From: Chinchilla lanigera
Lineage: Eukaryota; Chordata; Mammalia; Rodentia; Chinchillidae
Direction: 5' to 3'
Assembly (NCBI RefSeq): GCF_000276665.1
Contig: NW_004955423.1
Location: 2,639,659-2,703,658 of the forward strand
Length of the DNA stretch: 64,000 nucleotides
Shown: positions 1 to 11,266 of the stretch, piece after piece
Position numbering within the stretch: position 1 is the stretch's first letter
Layout: every line of letters starts with the position of its first letter
Notes under the pieces: generated by a model
The model's database searches: none
What the model saw: only the letters and a program-made list of their open reading frames with translations
What the model was told of the DNA's origin: nothing
Position numbers and translations under genes: made by a program

Positions 1-40
1 CTCCCCTCCTCCCCTCCTCCCCTCCTCCTCCTCCTCTTCC
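1..40. repeat. Pyrimidine-rich (CCT/CCCCT)n low-complexity tract
   Basis: Near-pure C/T run on the + strand made of CTCCC and CTC units at the window edge. It probably continues to the left. It lies directly next to an ID SINE in minus orientation and may be that element's degenerated tail region. Confidence 0.85.
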
Positions 41-50
41 TGTCCCATTT

Positions 51-345
51 GCACTGGGAATTGAACCCAGGGCCCTTGCTTTGTGCTGAGCTGAGCTATA
101 GTACCAGCCCTCTCCTGTTTCTTTTTTTTTTTTTTTCCTTTTTTGGGAGACAAGGTCTCAGTTAAGTTGCCCAGGCTAGACTCAGAGTTACAGTCCTCCT
201 ATTTCAGCCTCCTTAGCATGCTGGGATTACGGGCATATATCCTTGTGCCCCAGCGCCGTGTCCTTTCTCATGCCAGGGCACCTCTTAGGGTACAGCCTAG
301 CCTTGCACCTGCTAAGTATGCTCTCTACCACTGAGCTTACCCTTA
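51..345 (-). mobile_element. ID / B1 / ID SINE cluster, minus orientation
   Basis: 51-110 reads on the minus strand as an ID element, tRNA-Ala-derived, with the box-A-like stretch TATAGCTCAG and a box-B-like TGGGTTCAATTCC. It is followed on the plus strand by a T-rich linker, then 137-251, an antisense B1 monomer (AGACAAGGTCTCAG, GTTGCCCAGGCT, CTGGGATTACGGG). A second, more decayed ID in the same orientation sits at about 275-345. Read on the minus strand the order is ID, B1, ID; the B1-ID pair resembles the composite SINEs of rodents. Confidence 0.8.
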
Positions 346-2160
346 TACCTTTGGGGCTCCTTTTTATGTTTAGTGATGACGTGTAGGACATGCTACTTCT
401 CTTTAGGTCATAAAAATTACCAAACAAAACAAGACACCTTCTTCCCAGAGCCGCATATATAATCTCTCTGGGTACTCCAGGTTGTATGGTGGTGTTTTGC
501 TTAGCGGGAAGAGCTAGTACCCTGGACAACTTGGCACTTCCCCGTACTCAGAATTTATATTCTTAATGCAGCTCTTCTCTTTGTTTCCTTTTGAACATTT
601 AAAAACAATTTTAAATAGGAAAAGGTTTGCGCTGGTTATACCATGATTTCATCATAACAATGTACAAATGTGCACTGGTGTTTAGCCCAACAAATTGGCA
701 TGTGACTTCTTGCAAGAAAGAAAGAAACAATGAGGAGCTATACCAAAAGCGTTGTGCTGTAGCAAACTCTGGGATCTCCTGGCTCAGCACCCTAGAAGTC
801 CCATATCACATGGGTTAGGACTCTTCTGTCTTTTTCCTATCAGAGATAAATGCTAGCCTCAAGCTAAGTTTTATTGTGGAAAAGCCCAGGTGTGGGCGGT
901 GGTGGATAGGCCCCTTTTGGAGTTTAATGGTGGTACATTCCCCAGCTCTCTCCCCAAGGGCTGTAGATCCAGGGACTTGCAATTTGAGATGGTACAAACA
1001 TAAGCACATGTTGTGTACAGCTAGGCCCTCTGGAGCCCAGGGCCTTCCAGGTGTTTTTTCTTGAGTTTTGTTTTTGCATGGTATCCTGGTGTTTGTAACA
1101 TTCTCTCTCATAAAGCTCAGTGAAAGCCAGACTGTGTTGTTGGCTGAGAAATCATCCTGGGTGCCCTTGCTTACACAATCTGACATCTCACAGGGGTCGA
1201 AGGGATTTTCGGCTCAAGGGCAGAATAGATCCTGCAGCGCCAGTCTCACAGTCTGTGGGAGTTTGTCCCTCTTTGCAGCTGACAGCATTGCAGAATTCCC
1301 TCTGGGACAATAACAGAAACCCTCATTAGCCAATGGTGTTGTTGGAATAAAATCTCTCCACTGCAGTGTCTTGGTCCCAGGCTATAATATTACCCCTTAA
1401 TTCCTTCTGCATCTTTACCACTTTTATTATAGCAGAACACACGCTCCTCATTAGTACCCTGGGTGATACGGGGAATCAGAATGCTGGCAATGATGTGGAA
1501 TAGGTACCAGATGTTTTTGTCAACTTGGCATGCTTTAGTATTTAGAATGGTCGCAGATCACATTTATTAAATGTGAAAATCACCATCCTTTCCTCTGAAC
1601 AGTACCCTCCCCTCAGTATTTTACTCTGTGTTGCATGAGGTGTAACATTAATAATTTCTTTGGGGATAGATTAAATTTCAAGTGTGTGCAGCAAATGCAT
1701 CTGTTCCCAAATGCCTTGTCTGCATTCTGTCAAGTCTCAGGGCTGGCCCGCGGCCAGCATGGATGTGGGGGTTCTGTAGCTGAGATTGGAATGCTGGGTT
1801 GCAGAGAAAGCACATAATGAAAGGGTGAGTCCATCTGCATTTTTTTCTTTAAGTAGAATGGGGAATTCAGACATTGATGTTATAGTCAGAGCGTAGGAAC
1901 ATTTCCCATGTGTCCAGATAATCAAGCGTTAGTGAAAAAGACAGGGCATTTGGTACAATGGAAAAGGAGCTTTTGCTCCTGCATTAAGTTCATGAAGTCT
2001 TTTAAGTCCCAAAGGTAGTGAGTGTAAATTGCAGTTTATTTTATTTTATCTTATCAGACATGAATTAATATTTGTGTTTGGCCCCTAAGTCTGCTCACCT
2101 CGTCCTAAGTGAAGAACTGGAAAGTGCAAGGCAAAAAGCAGATGAACTTGTCATGAGAAG
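346..2160. other. Intronic stretch, nothing recognised
   Basis: No exon, known repeat or RNA gene was recognised. Short open frames on both strands are at the length expected by chance and lack family resemblance. Confidence 0.5.
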
Positions 2161-2164
2161 AGCC

Positions 2165-2330
2165 TGCACCTAGCGTTTGACAGACCTAGTTCATATTTCC
2201 TGCTGCCACTTACTGGTGCGGTGTGACCTTTGGCAAGTTGCTTAACCTCTCTGAGCACAATTTCCATCATTCTAAAACGCAGATTTTAACACTGTGTTCA
2301 CAGTATTGTTACGAAGATTAGGAATCATAT
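2165..2330 (+). mobile_element. MIR SINE fragment
   Basis: Matches the MIR core in order: a loss-decayed box region, GCCACTTACTGG, GTGTGACCTTTGGCAAGTTG, CTTAACCTCTCTGAGC, then the A-rich AAAACGCAGATTTTAA stretch. Divergence is high, as expected for this pan-mammalian SINE. Confidence 0.8.
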
Positions 2331-2856
2331 TGTTGGTGATGGGGTCAAGTGTGTCCTGGTTGCTGGATGGGTGTACCACATGGAACAGAGCTGGCTTCAG
2401 GTCACAGGGCGAAAAGATAGTTCCAAAAATTCACAGAATTTTTAAGAGTTTTGAGGAGATCACATTTCTAGAGTAGCAAGCAGGGAAAGAGAAACTCACA
2501 CTTTGAGACCACAGAAAAGTTGGATCTCTTTGGGAATAACCTCCAAAGAGTCCCAGCCCGGGTGTGCACTAGATGTGTAGAAGCAACAGCAGGGCCCACA
2601 TTGGTAGGCCCCGTGAGGAGTGGCCAGGAGCGGAAGCCACAGTACCATGCTGCGGGTCTCACGTTCCTGAAAGATGCACCCGGCTCTGTGGCTTGCAACA
2701 ACTTACTTAAGTGCGAGTAACAACACTGATTCTGCCCAGTTTACAGTTTTTAGGAGGCTGCAGATGAGCTGTCTGCAGCATGACTCTTGATTATAAAATG
2801 CAGGGTGAGGGTAAATGTGTGTGGGTTTGTGAGTGCTGTTGGTCTTAGCCTGCGTT

Positions 2857-3130
2857 TCTTTCCTTTTTTTAAAATTTATTTTAAAAATAAAAGAAGGAAA
2901 ACATATTAACAAACAGACATCCATTTACAAAATAGCGTAAGAGCAATACAAATAATACAGAGTTATAGACAAAGTGGTAGGAAATTAACCATGGTTGTTG
3001 TATTCCTTATTGATATCTTCAAAGTGGTTTCTCAGGAAAACAAATAGAGACAGGCAAGATGGATCAAATCAGTAATCATTAACTGTTCCTTTCAGTAAAG
3101 CGATAGAAGTCAGTCGCACAGCTCTGTGCG
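2857..3130 (-). mobile_element. LINE-1 3' end fragment (3' UTR), minus orientation
   Basis: Starts on the plus strand with a T-rich tail and then runs parallel to the 3' UTR of the L1 at 11509-12572. Shared strings include AAAGTGGTAGGAAATTAACC and TATTGATATCTTCAAA. It is 5'-truncated to about 270 bases, so no ORF2 is left. It belongs to the same L1 subfamily as the copy next to the TGFBR3 exon. Confidence 0.85.
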
Positions 3131-3860
3131 TTTCTTTCCTTATCCTCTGTGGTCATCTGTGTCCTGTTTGCTTCTCACTGTGGTGGAGTGGCTTTTGCTG
3201 TGCTGATCAGCATCGTCAGCAGAGCAAGCTGCTCATTGGTCTCTTGACTGCAAGGATGAGATTGCGTAGGGAAGAGGAGGGCTGTGGGTTGCCAGCCGTG
3301 GCCGCAAGAGAAACTCCCAGCCTTCCGAGCCCTCCTTGAGGGCCTGCACCGGCAGCTCCAGCGCTCATGGGCATCGAGAAATGGCAGATGAGTCAGACCT
3401 GGTTTTAGAACAAGATTTCCTGGTTTCCGGCCCTTGTGGCTTGAAGTGCTGCACTCACAAGCACGAACCAGAGCCACTGTGTGCCCTCAGGCACGTGTGG
3501 GAGAGCCTGAGCGGGCGGAGTGCACGGGTGGCAGGTGGAAGCTTGTCTCGGTGGGGCCGGATCTAGCCAGCAGGCGGGTGGGAGGGGCTTCCTGTGGCCA
3601 CGAGAGGGATGGGGGGCTTGGGCCTGACCTGGCCCATGGCAGGGGCAGTGGTGATTGGCATGCGACCCGGAGAAAGGGGTACTCGAAGAGAGGGCCAAAA
3701 CTGCTTTGTGTTTCCTACTTTCTGTGACAGTTGAGGGTGGGGAAGCCCCAACTGGAACTTGACTCTTAACAACCAAAGATACCACCTCCTTCTCTTCATG
3801 ATGATTTTCTTCCTTTGGCATAAGATTGCAACTTTGGCTCTTAGGTAAAGAGTGGGAGGA
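3131..3860. other. Intronic, GC-richer stretch, nothing recognised
   Basis: A GC-richer segment than its surroundings, with overlapping open frames on both strands (longest 155 codons, minus, 3405-3872). None resembles a known protein, there is no consistent reading frame with splice sites, and the minus frame runs into the B1 element at 3863. Treated as non-coding. Confidence 0.5.
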
Positions 3861-3862
3861 AT

Positions 3863-4050
3863 GGCCAGGCATGGGGGAACATGCTTATAATCCCAGGACT
3901 CTGGAAGGCTGAGGCAGGAGGATTGCAATTTCGAGCTCTGCCTGCAGAACTCAGTGACTTAGCAAAACCCTGTCTCAAAATAAAATAAAACAATAAAAAG
4001 AGTGAGGGATGTACGTTAGCACGAAGGTCCTGAGTTCAATCCCCAGGGCC
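3863..4050 (+). mobile_element. B1-ID composite SINE
   Basis: B1 body at 3863-3975 (GGCCAGGCATGG, TAATCCCAGGACTCTGG, GGCTGAGGCAGGAGGATTG, ACCCTGTCTCAAAA), an A-rich linker, then a decayed ID 3' part (GTCCTGAGTTCAATCCCCAG). The same B1-linker-ID order recurs at 40711 and 54675, and inverted at 19772 and 38451, so it is a mobilised composite rather than chance adjacency. Confidence 0.85.
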
Positions 4051-4149
4051 AACCTCCCCCCAGAAGAGTGAAAGGAAGAAGTCTAGGATAGACAGTCTCT
4101 CGTTGGTATGAAAGTTGTTAAGCATGGATCACCTCATGCCTCTTTTCTC

Positions 4150-5135
4150 TTTCCTTAGTAACATTGCCTACTGTGTTCCAGGCACTGTGCGGAGTTAAGG
4201 CATACAACAATAAACACAATGGTTAGGTTCCATTTTTTTGTGGTATAAGTCACCTTCAGGAGTGTGTCCACGTTAAGCACAGAATTATGTAGACTGTAAG
4301 CATCAAGTCACACAAAGCACTTCGAAGGGAATTGGAGTACCCTGAGAGTATGAACAGATAGCTGTGGCACACCGTGTGAGAGGCACAGGAAGGTTTGTCG
4401 GCAGATCTGAAGCACGAGCAGGGGTTTGTCTTGCCAAGGCAGTGGGAAGGAGCAGAGGCGGCAGAGAAGGCGTTCATGGAGACAGAAACTGTAACCGTGT
4501 AAATGTGGAGGCTCCTGGGAGGAAGGCTGGCATAAAAGAAAGCAGGGATGTTAATTAGAGTAAGTTAAGCTACAAGTGTCAGAAAACCTAAGATGACTTT
4601 AGCTTGAGTAAGAGAAAAGTTTACATTTTTTTTTAATAGAAAGAAGCATTTCAGAGCTTATCCATGATGTTTGTCAAGCACTCGGACAACTTCGTATTGG
4701 CCTCCTCAGCATTTCTTCCATCTTAGAGTCAAAATGACTGCTGTAGCACTGTCTGTCACATCTGTATTCCAGTCATCAGGAGGGGGGAAAAAAGCCTTAG
4801 AAAATATTTCCTTCCTTTCCTAATAAATCATCCTGGAAGTTGTGTATGACACCTCTGCTTATATTTCAGCAAGAATTCAAGTGGAACTGGAATATGTGCG
4901 TGATTAACAGCCAGAGAAAGGTGGAGAATAATTGATATTGGGAGACAACCAGCAGTTCCGTGGCTCAGCCGGAAGGGCTACAACACAGTGAGGAAGTGCC
5001 AGGTTGATGAGAGATGAGACTGGGTGAGGAGGTGGACCCAGGTCTGGAAGGGCCTCATAAGCCAAGGGGAGGTTTAGGGCCTTCATCTGGAGAGCAGTGA
5101 GAGAGCTGAGATAGATCAGGGCAGGATCAGAATTA
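4150..5135 (+). repeat. Possible ancient L2 fragments (weak)
   Basis: 4158-4215 has the L2-type string TGTTCCAGGCACTGTGCGGA followed by ATACAACAATAAACACAATGG. 4350-4560 and 4955-5135 carry AG-rich text of the type seen further 5' in L2 copies (AGGCACAGGAAGG; GGCCTCATAAGCCAAGGGGA). Heavily diverged; the middle of the interval is unassigned. Confidence 0.4.
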
Positions 5136-5272
5136 TGATATTTAAAAGATTTATTTTCTTTTATCCTCTCTGGTTTTCTTCTTTAGTACATTCTGTACTC
5201 CGCACACTTACTCAGTTACTTCTTTACAATGAGCTCCTTAGGGAGAAGTTACTGGGTCAAAAGCTATATACT

Positions 5273-5391
5273 AGCTGGGCATGATGACACTTGCCTGTAA
5301 TCCCAGCTACTTGGGAGGCTAAGGCAGGAGAATGGGGAGTTTGAGTCCAGCCTGGTCAATACAGCAAGACCCTATCTCAGAAAGAAAAAAG
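5273..5391 (+). mobile_element. B1 SINE monomer
   Basis: Complete B1-like body: AGCTGGGCATGATGACACTT, TGTAATCCCAGCTACTTGGG, GAGTCCAGCCTGG, GACCCTATCTCAG and a short A/G-rich tail. It lacks the internal duplication seen in the copies at 20928, 22286 and 31661. Confidence 0.88.
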
Positions 5392-5824
5392 ATGCAAAGA
5401 ATATGCACATTTCTTTAGGCTTTTGATACATTGAAAAATCATGCCTGTTTGCTCTCTTATCAGCAGAGCGTGATTTCTGGAGGTATTTCTGGCCTTACTA
5501 TTTTTCATAAGCATCTCCTCCCGCTGAGCATTTTTTAATGAAGCATTTCAACATACAGAGATGTTGAAATCATTGACCAGCGAACATCTAGATTCCACAG
5601 TTAACATTTTGCAATAGTTGCTTTATCAGACTATCTCTTCTCCCAGCAATCCATCTTGTTATTTGGATGCATTGCAGTGTAAGTTATAAATCACAGGATA
5701 CTCTGATTGCTTTTTGATCCTCACACAAAGTCTGAGCATAGCGGCCCAAGGAGTTCATACTGATGTTGCTTTTCAGAATCCTGTTGGGTAAGAGAGAGGA
5801 TTTCAAGGCAGGTCCCAGTCTGTG

Positions 5825-5980
5825 GCCTCCAGTGACTAGGATGACTTGAAATAGTTATGTTAGTGGATTGAGCTTATCTTCTTTTTCTTTAAAATGGGCA
5901 TAATCCTTCTGGTATGTTGGAAGGATATATTGCACCTAGCACTGTCCAGAACATAGTAAGAACTTAGTAAAGGAGAGCAA
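5825..5980 (+). mobile_element. Possible MIR fragment (weak)
   Basis: The order TTTAAAATGGGCATAATCC, then GCACCTAGCACTGTCCAGAA, then CATAGTAAGAACTTAGTAAA follows the 3' half of MIR. The core is too decayed for a firm call. Confidence 0.45.
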
Positions 5981-6212
5981 TGTGTTATTTTCACTCCATC
6001 TGAAGTTGTGTATTGAACTGCAGAAGGCACCATTTCTTATATACTCTTAGTGATAGTGGTGGATAATTCCTAATTTTTTGCCTTTTTGGTATGCAGATAG
6101 CTTAATCATGTTTTGTACTTTTTTTGTTTTTTAAACTTGAAGGAAAAAATTCCATAAGGATCCCCCCCCAAATTCTAGTGTGTCAGCTGATCAGGAGCAC
6201 TCTTTACTGAGT

Positions 6213-6570
6213 ACCTTAGTCAGCTTTCCATTGCTGTGACAAAATACCTAAGGTGATCAACTTAAAAGGAAGAAAGGTTTATTTTGGCAGAGGTTTCAGT
6301 GCATGGTCACTTGGCCTTGTCATTTTGGGCCAGTGGTGACACAGTACCTCATGGCAGACTGTGTGGTGGAGAAAATTGTTCACCTTATAGCAGCAGGAAA
6401 CAAACACAGCAGGGGCCAGGGTCCCATCCTCACCCATGGCTTAACTCTTTTTCACTTGGCTCAACCTCTTAAAGATACCACCATGTCCCAGTAGGACAAG
6501 TGGGTGACCAAGCCTTTAACATGGGAAGATATTTTAAAATCTAAGCCCTTGACACTAACATTGAAACACT
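6213..6570 (-). mobile_element. MaLR-type LTR, minus orientation
   Basis: On the plus strand it begins TTAGTCAGCTTTCCATTGCT, GTGACAAAATACCTAAGG and GAAAGGTTTATTTTGGC, followed by CTCATGGCAGACTGTG and GGTGGAGAAAATTGTTCACC. This is the reverse complement of a mammalian-apparent LTR retrotransposon LTR, ending in the usual GTATTTTGTCACAGC-like 3' region. It is probably a solo LTR. Open frames crossing it are not genes. Confidence 0.7.
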
Positions 6571-7298
6571 GATTCCAATAGGTCTCTGTATAGGGCCTTT
6601 GTCCTGCCATTTGATCAGAGTGTACTGTACCCCGTGCACTGCTTTGTGCTGACTTGTGTCCCCTAAGGTTGGAGACACGAACTAAGGAGGACACCAGTGG
6701 GCAATGCTGGAATTGTAAGGAGGTCGGCAAGTTAAGCAGTTTAAAGGCTTTTTTGCAGATGTATTTTTGGGCCAAATGCCAGACCAGTCACAGCTTTGCA
6801 TGCCCATATACAAATTGGAACTCAAAAGCACTTTTATCTATGTTGAACTTGTGATCATCACGAATTCACAGCAGGAGGATCTGAAACCAATTTAGGTTTC
6901 CAGTGTGGGTAGCTACTCCCAGTATGGGCCCCCAGAATTGAGTAGGGAGAAGAGGATTTCTCTCAGGCTCTGGTGTGTTCCCGGCAATGCACCTCTCGCT
7001 GTTGCTGGCTTGGTTATTCCCCTCAGCACCTCTTGCTTTCTCAGAAAACGGCTGAGCACAGTCCAGCAATATAGAGTGGCGGTGATTATTTGAGAAGGCA
7101 CATACTTCATTTAGACCAGATTGCTATTATCACCCTAGATAATTTCTTTGACTCCTGAAATAGACTGGGTCCACTGGGCAGGTTGTCTGCTTATGACAGA
7201 GCAGTGGGGGGCAGGAGGGGTTGGCTCTGACCTTTGCATTTTAGATTGAGGGTGCAGTCTTGAAGAAGACCTTTATTATTTAAATGTCAAGAGGAACT

Positions 7299-7457
7299 CA
7301 TTGGAGTGGTACAAAGCTATTATTATTATTATCATTCTTATATTATTAGTACATTGGAGTGGTACAAAGCTATTATTATTATTATCATTCTTATATTATT
7401 AGTACATTGGAGTGGTACAAAGCTATTATTATTATTATCATTCTTATATTATTAGTA
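7299..7457. repeat. Minisatellite, 53-bp unit, three perfect copies
   Basis: Three head-to-tail copies start at 7299, 7352 and 7405, each exactly 53 bases and identical by direct comparison. The unit begins CATTGGAGTGGTACAAAGCT, continues with a (ATT)n-like run and ends TATATTATTAGTA. A partial copy (ATTATTAGTACAT) follows at 7461-7473. Perfect identity implies recent expansion or homogenisation. Confidence 0.97.
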
Positions 7458-7473
7458 CATATTATTAGTACAT

Positions 7474-8185
7474 GTTTGCAGTACATAATGATTACATTCC
7501 TCATGCGGAGCTGGTACATGTATGTAACACATTTTAATTCTTTCTTTCAAACCCTCTTCCATCTCTTGGTCCCCTTCTCATTTGTAAAAGGTTCATCTCC
7601 CTATTTCCTATTATCTGCCTTTTATTGTGTCCTTATTTATATTTTGGGTTTCTCATATAAGAGAAACCATGTGATATTTAAGCTTATGTTTCTGATTTAT
7701 TTCACTGAATGTTATGGTCTCAAGCTGCATCCACTGCCCTACAGATGACTCCACTTTATCCTGCTTTATGGTGGAGTAGTCCTTCGCTGTTATAAATACC
7801 ACAGTTTCTCTATCCATTCATCTGCTGATGAGCATATGGGCTACTTCTAAGATTTAGCCATTATGAGTTCTGCTGTAAACGTGGGTATACTTGTATCATT
7901 GTGTTCATGATGTCTTTTAGTTTTTTGGGAAGATACTAGAAGGGACTAGGTGGATCAAATAGAATTTCTATCTTTAGTTTTTGAGGATTCTCTATATTGA
8001 TTTCCATAGGGGTTGTACTAGTTTACATTCCTATCAGTAATATAGAAAGATTGCTTCTCCCCCATAGGTTCACCAGCATTTTGCTTGTTATTATCTGATT
8101 TCTTGACAATAGCCATTCTTTCTGGAGTAAGATGGAACCTCAGTGTTGTTTTAATTTGCATTTCTGTAATGGCCAGAGCTTTTTG
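7474..8185 (-). mobile_element. LINE-1 3' end, 5'-truncated, minus orientation, older copy
   Basis: Antisense L1 text: GATTTATTTCACTGAATGTT, GTGGAGTAGTCCTTCGCTGT, TCTATCCATTCATCTGCTGA, GGGAAGATACTAGAAGGGAC, and CAGTGTTGTTTTAATTTGCA near 8143. These are the 3' UTR and C-terminal ORF2 region read backwards. Compared with the copy at 11509 it is more diverged and its ORF2 part is full of stops. Its 3' (left) end adjoins the 53-bp minisatellite. Confidence 0.85.
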
Positions 8186-10010
8186 TGTGGATTCCATTTG
8201 GAAGGTTGCTTTAGTGGGTTATATGTTCAAGTCTCAGGATACTTAGCTATTGAGTACGAACAATAGCGCCACGCTCCCAGAGGTGTGTGAACACAGGGTC
8301 TTACCATAAAAGAATGAAGGGAAATTTCCTTTCTGACCTCTGCAGGTTCATGGGAATAGGCTGACAAAGTCCAATTAAATAAGTGAAAAAGCATGCAAAT
8401 TAGTTAACCTGCAGAAGGGGAAAAATGACAACCAAGGAAAAACCACAGGAGTGTGATTAACCACTAACCCAAAATGACTGAGAAATGTATACACCTCCTA
8501 GCTGTAGGGGAGGAAGGAAGGGGAGGATTGGGGAATGTGGACAATTTTGAGGGATTGAAAATGATTTTTAGAAGAACATGGTCAGTTTGGAGAACATACA
8601 GCAGTCTGAGACAACATTTTTCTGGCCTCCAGAACAGGCAGTGGTTTGTAAATGATTCTCTTTGGAATACTGAGTAGAACCAAAGCAGAAGACAGGTGAG
8701 AAAGGTTTGTGCAGGTGTGTTGACAGAGTTCAGTCTCTCTTCCTGCAGTATGAACTTAGTGAATGAAAACTTGGGGAAGGAACTAGAGGTCATTGCTTCC
8801 TTCCTTCCAGAGTTTAAGCAGTCAAGAAACATGCAGAGGTGTGTTGGTTTGAGGGATATTTTGCAAGGGGAAACAATACAATACAGGACACATATTTTAT
8901 AAGATTATTTATAATAGTCACCCAAAGAATCATATACAAGAGAGTGCAGGAAATCTGTCCACACACTAAGACCAAGAAATCTAGCTGAGGGCCTGGATCC
9001 CACAGAAATGTCCTGCATGAGTCCAGCTGAAGATCTAGAGCTCCTAACAATGCCTCTTACGAGTCCAACTGGAGGCCTAGAGCCTAAAACAGTATCTCAT
9101 GCAGGCCTGTTTCTCAATCTGCACTGGGAAAGCCCAAAGGTCAGTGGTGGAATCTAGGAAGTCTGTGCCAGCAGGATGAAGGATCTGTGCTAGCAGGCTG
9201 AGGGATCTGCACTGGAGCCAGGAAACGGTGCGCAAGTAAGAACCACAGCTCCCCTGAAAAGTACCACAGCCATCTTCAGCAACAGTGAGGTCCCGAGCTC
9301 CTCTGATGATCAGTATGGCTGAGTTCCCATCAGGAAAAAAAAAAAAACACAGCAATCTTCTTCAGGAGACTGGGCAGTGCACCATCTTCCCCTCTGGAGC
9401 CAGGAAGTGATGCTCAGAGCGAGGACCACAGCTGTCCAAAGTGAATCAAAGCTATTCTCAGTGCCAACAAAGTCCCAAGCTCCTTGGAGGATGAAAACAG
9501 CCAGGTTCATCAGAAAGCCACCATGACAAGCTCCTCCAAAAGAACCAACAGCTCCTTACAGCTTCTACAAGCTCCCAACAGCCTTTTCTCAGTTCCCAAC
9601 AACCTAACTTCTTCTCCAGCTCTGCCTCTTATGCTGCTGGCAACAATCCTCAGGTGGGCTCCCCACACCCAGCACCACGCTTACTCAGTTCAGCTGGGGG
9701 TTGTAAGTTGACCACCCATTGTCGATCCACTACGAGAGGGAAGCCTCTTCTAGCATCTACCACTCTCCAAGCCCTAAAGTGGTGAGCACACCAGGGTGCT
9801 ATCTTTTGGGGTGACAGTCCCTGGGCCCCTTCAGTGTCCCAGTTTGTCCTTTCTCCTGGATGTCTGTCTCTCTCCATCTGGCCACTCTGAAATGTCATGG
9901 GGTTGTACCTCACATCACTGTGGCAATCTGTTTCCCAAATTAATTCCTTACGGCCAACTTCAGTCTGCAGAATGAAGCCCGCCTCACTGATCAGAGAGGA
10001 AGCATTAAAA
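8186..10010. repeat. Unclassified repeat-like block with internal tandem structure
   Basis: I do not recognise the family. Internal repeats are visible: two 42-bp units at 9011-9095 (shared GAGTCCA-CTG-AG), two 22-bp units at 9162-9183 and 9184-9205 (TCTGTGC-AGCAGG), and two diverged ~125-bp units at 9212-9335 and 9393-9517 (both CTGGAGCCAGGAA ... CCACAGCT ... GTCCCAAGCTCCT-like ... TCAGGAAA/TCAGAAAG). The block ends with an A-run near 10007. It has no clear LTR termini or protein match. It could be an unrecognised LTR or retrotransposon-internal piece. Confidence 0.4.
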
Positions 10011-10019
10011 AAAAACTTC

Positions 10020-10440
10020 AGTGATTTAGTTATTCATTTAACCAATATTTTTTGAATATCTCTTATATGCCAGGCACTGTACAGGGTCCTGAAGATACAA
10101 AGATGAGTAACTTACAGCCCTCGGGGAGGTCACATTCAGTTGCCGAAGACAGATGTATACACTTGTGGCCGCTAGTGTAAATGAAACAGATGGCAGAGAA
10201 ATTATGAGGGGGACAGAGGAAAAAAACTACCTCCTTCTGCTTGGGATGTTTATTGTGGGTGTAGAATTAGAATGGAAGAGGAATGTGAGATAGGCTTGAA
10301 TAAAGACAAGGAATTGAGAACCGTCATAGTGTGTTTGCAGATCTTTATGCAGGCTGATGTTGTTCAAGTGGGGTGGGCTGGATAAAAGGCCACATATGCC
10401 ATGTGAAAGAACTTCAGCTTATTCCTTAGACCAGCAGTTC
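10020..10440 (+). mobile_element. L2 LINE fragment
   Basis: TTATTCATTTAACCAATATT, TATGCCAGGCACTGTACAGG, GATACAAAGATGAGTAACTT and GGGGAGGTCACATTCAG match the common ancient L2-type segment. Further right, the GGCAGAGAAATTATGAGG-type AG-rich text continues it. Confidence 0.65.
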
Positions 10441-11266
10441 TCCAGAGACGGAGACAAGAGGGATAGGCATTCACATTTGGAACCACTGCACAGTTAGGCA
10501 CCCCTGCCTAGGAAGACCTCCTTTGTACAGGTGGGCTGGAGAGCTTGAGACCTGAAGCTTTCTTTAGGGGGGTCTGTAACTGTGTGGGGAGAGTAAGGAA
10601 ATAGAAATGGGTAGGTTTAGAACTTAGGCTTGGCTGATTAGAGGAAAGATGAGGGAAGAAGAAGGAGCCACCTATAAGGAGTGTTCTGCATTTTCTATGT
10701 GGAGCTCTGCTCATGTTCTGCCTCTTGAGGGAGAATTTTTCTGATCTCTGGCTCAACCTTTGTTATGTGGTCCTTGGCTGCATTCATATCAGCCTTCTCC
10801 ATGTTGTTCTTAAGTTTGTTCTGCTTTCCTTAATAAAGGGAAGTTCTTAAAATGCAGGGACTGGATTGTATACCTTTTTTGAGAATGCAATTTTTGACAG
10901 TCAGTTTTTTTATGCATAGTATTATTGGGCCTTTAAGTAATTTCTTCTGCTTTTCTCTGATTTTCTTCCAAGAGAGGAACAATTAAGCACAAATGTCCAA
11001 TGGAAAGTGCCCTCCATCCGGAGGAATATATTTATTATTTGTGAGTCTAAATGAGCATTTAGAAAATCAAGTATACAGGAGAATCATCCTGAAGAAATGT
11101 AAGAGGTTTGAATTTCAGAATAGGCTAGATGTTTTGGTTGTTTTGCTTTGGAAACAATTTACTTGCAAAGGCTTCTCTGGTGGGTTGGCTGTGGCTTGAT
11201 TATCCACAGTATCTGCTTTGAGGTAGAATTGCACTGAATGCTTTGTGTCTGTGATTCCACATGCAG
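10441..11266. other. Intron immediately before the exon
   Basis: No repeat recognised. The acceptor side of the exon has the moderately pyrimidine-rich TGCTTTGTGTCTGTGATTCC followed by ACATGCAG. No other splice-like exon was convincing. Confidence 0.5.

Larger units (their letters stand above)
1..11266 (+). other. TGFBR3: TGFBR3 intron upstream of the first visible coding exon (partial)
   Basis: The whole stretch up to the acceptor AG at 11265-11266 is read as intron of TGFBR3, because the first visible exon starts in phase 1 and needs one base from an exon further upstream. A betaglycan signal-peptide exon was looked for on the + strand and not found, so it lies outside the window. The content is repeats (listed separately) and unrecognised single-copy-looking sequence. 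No CpG island or promoter was seen. Confidence 0.85.

Noticed and set aside
227..529. 100-codon minus open frame
   Set aside because: Overlaps B1 and ID sequence; no protein resemblance.
3405..3872. 155-codon minus open frame
   Set aside because: Proline/serine/histidine-rich translation of a GC-richer stretch, with no family match and competing frames on both strands.
7359..7748. 129-codon tyrosine/isoleucine-rich plus open frame
   Set aside because: Composed of the 53-bp minisatellite and antisense L1.
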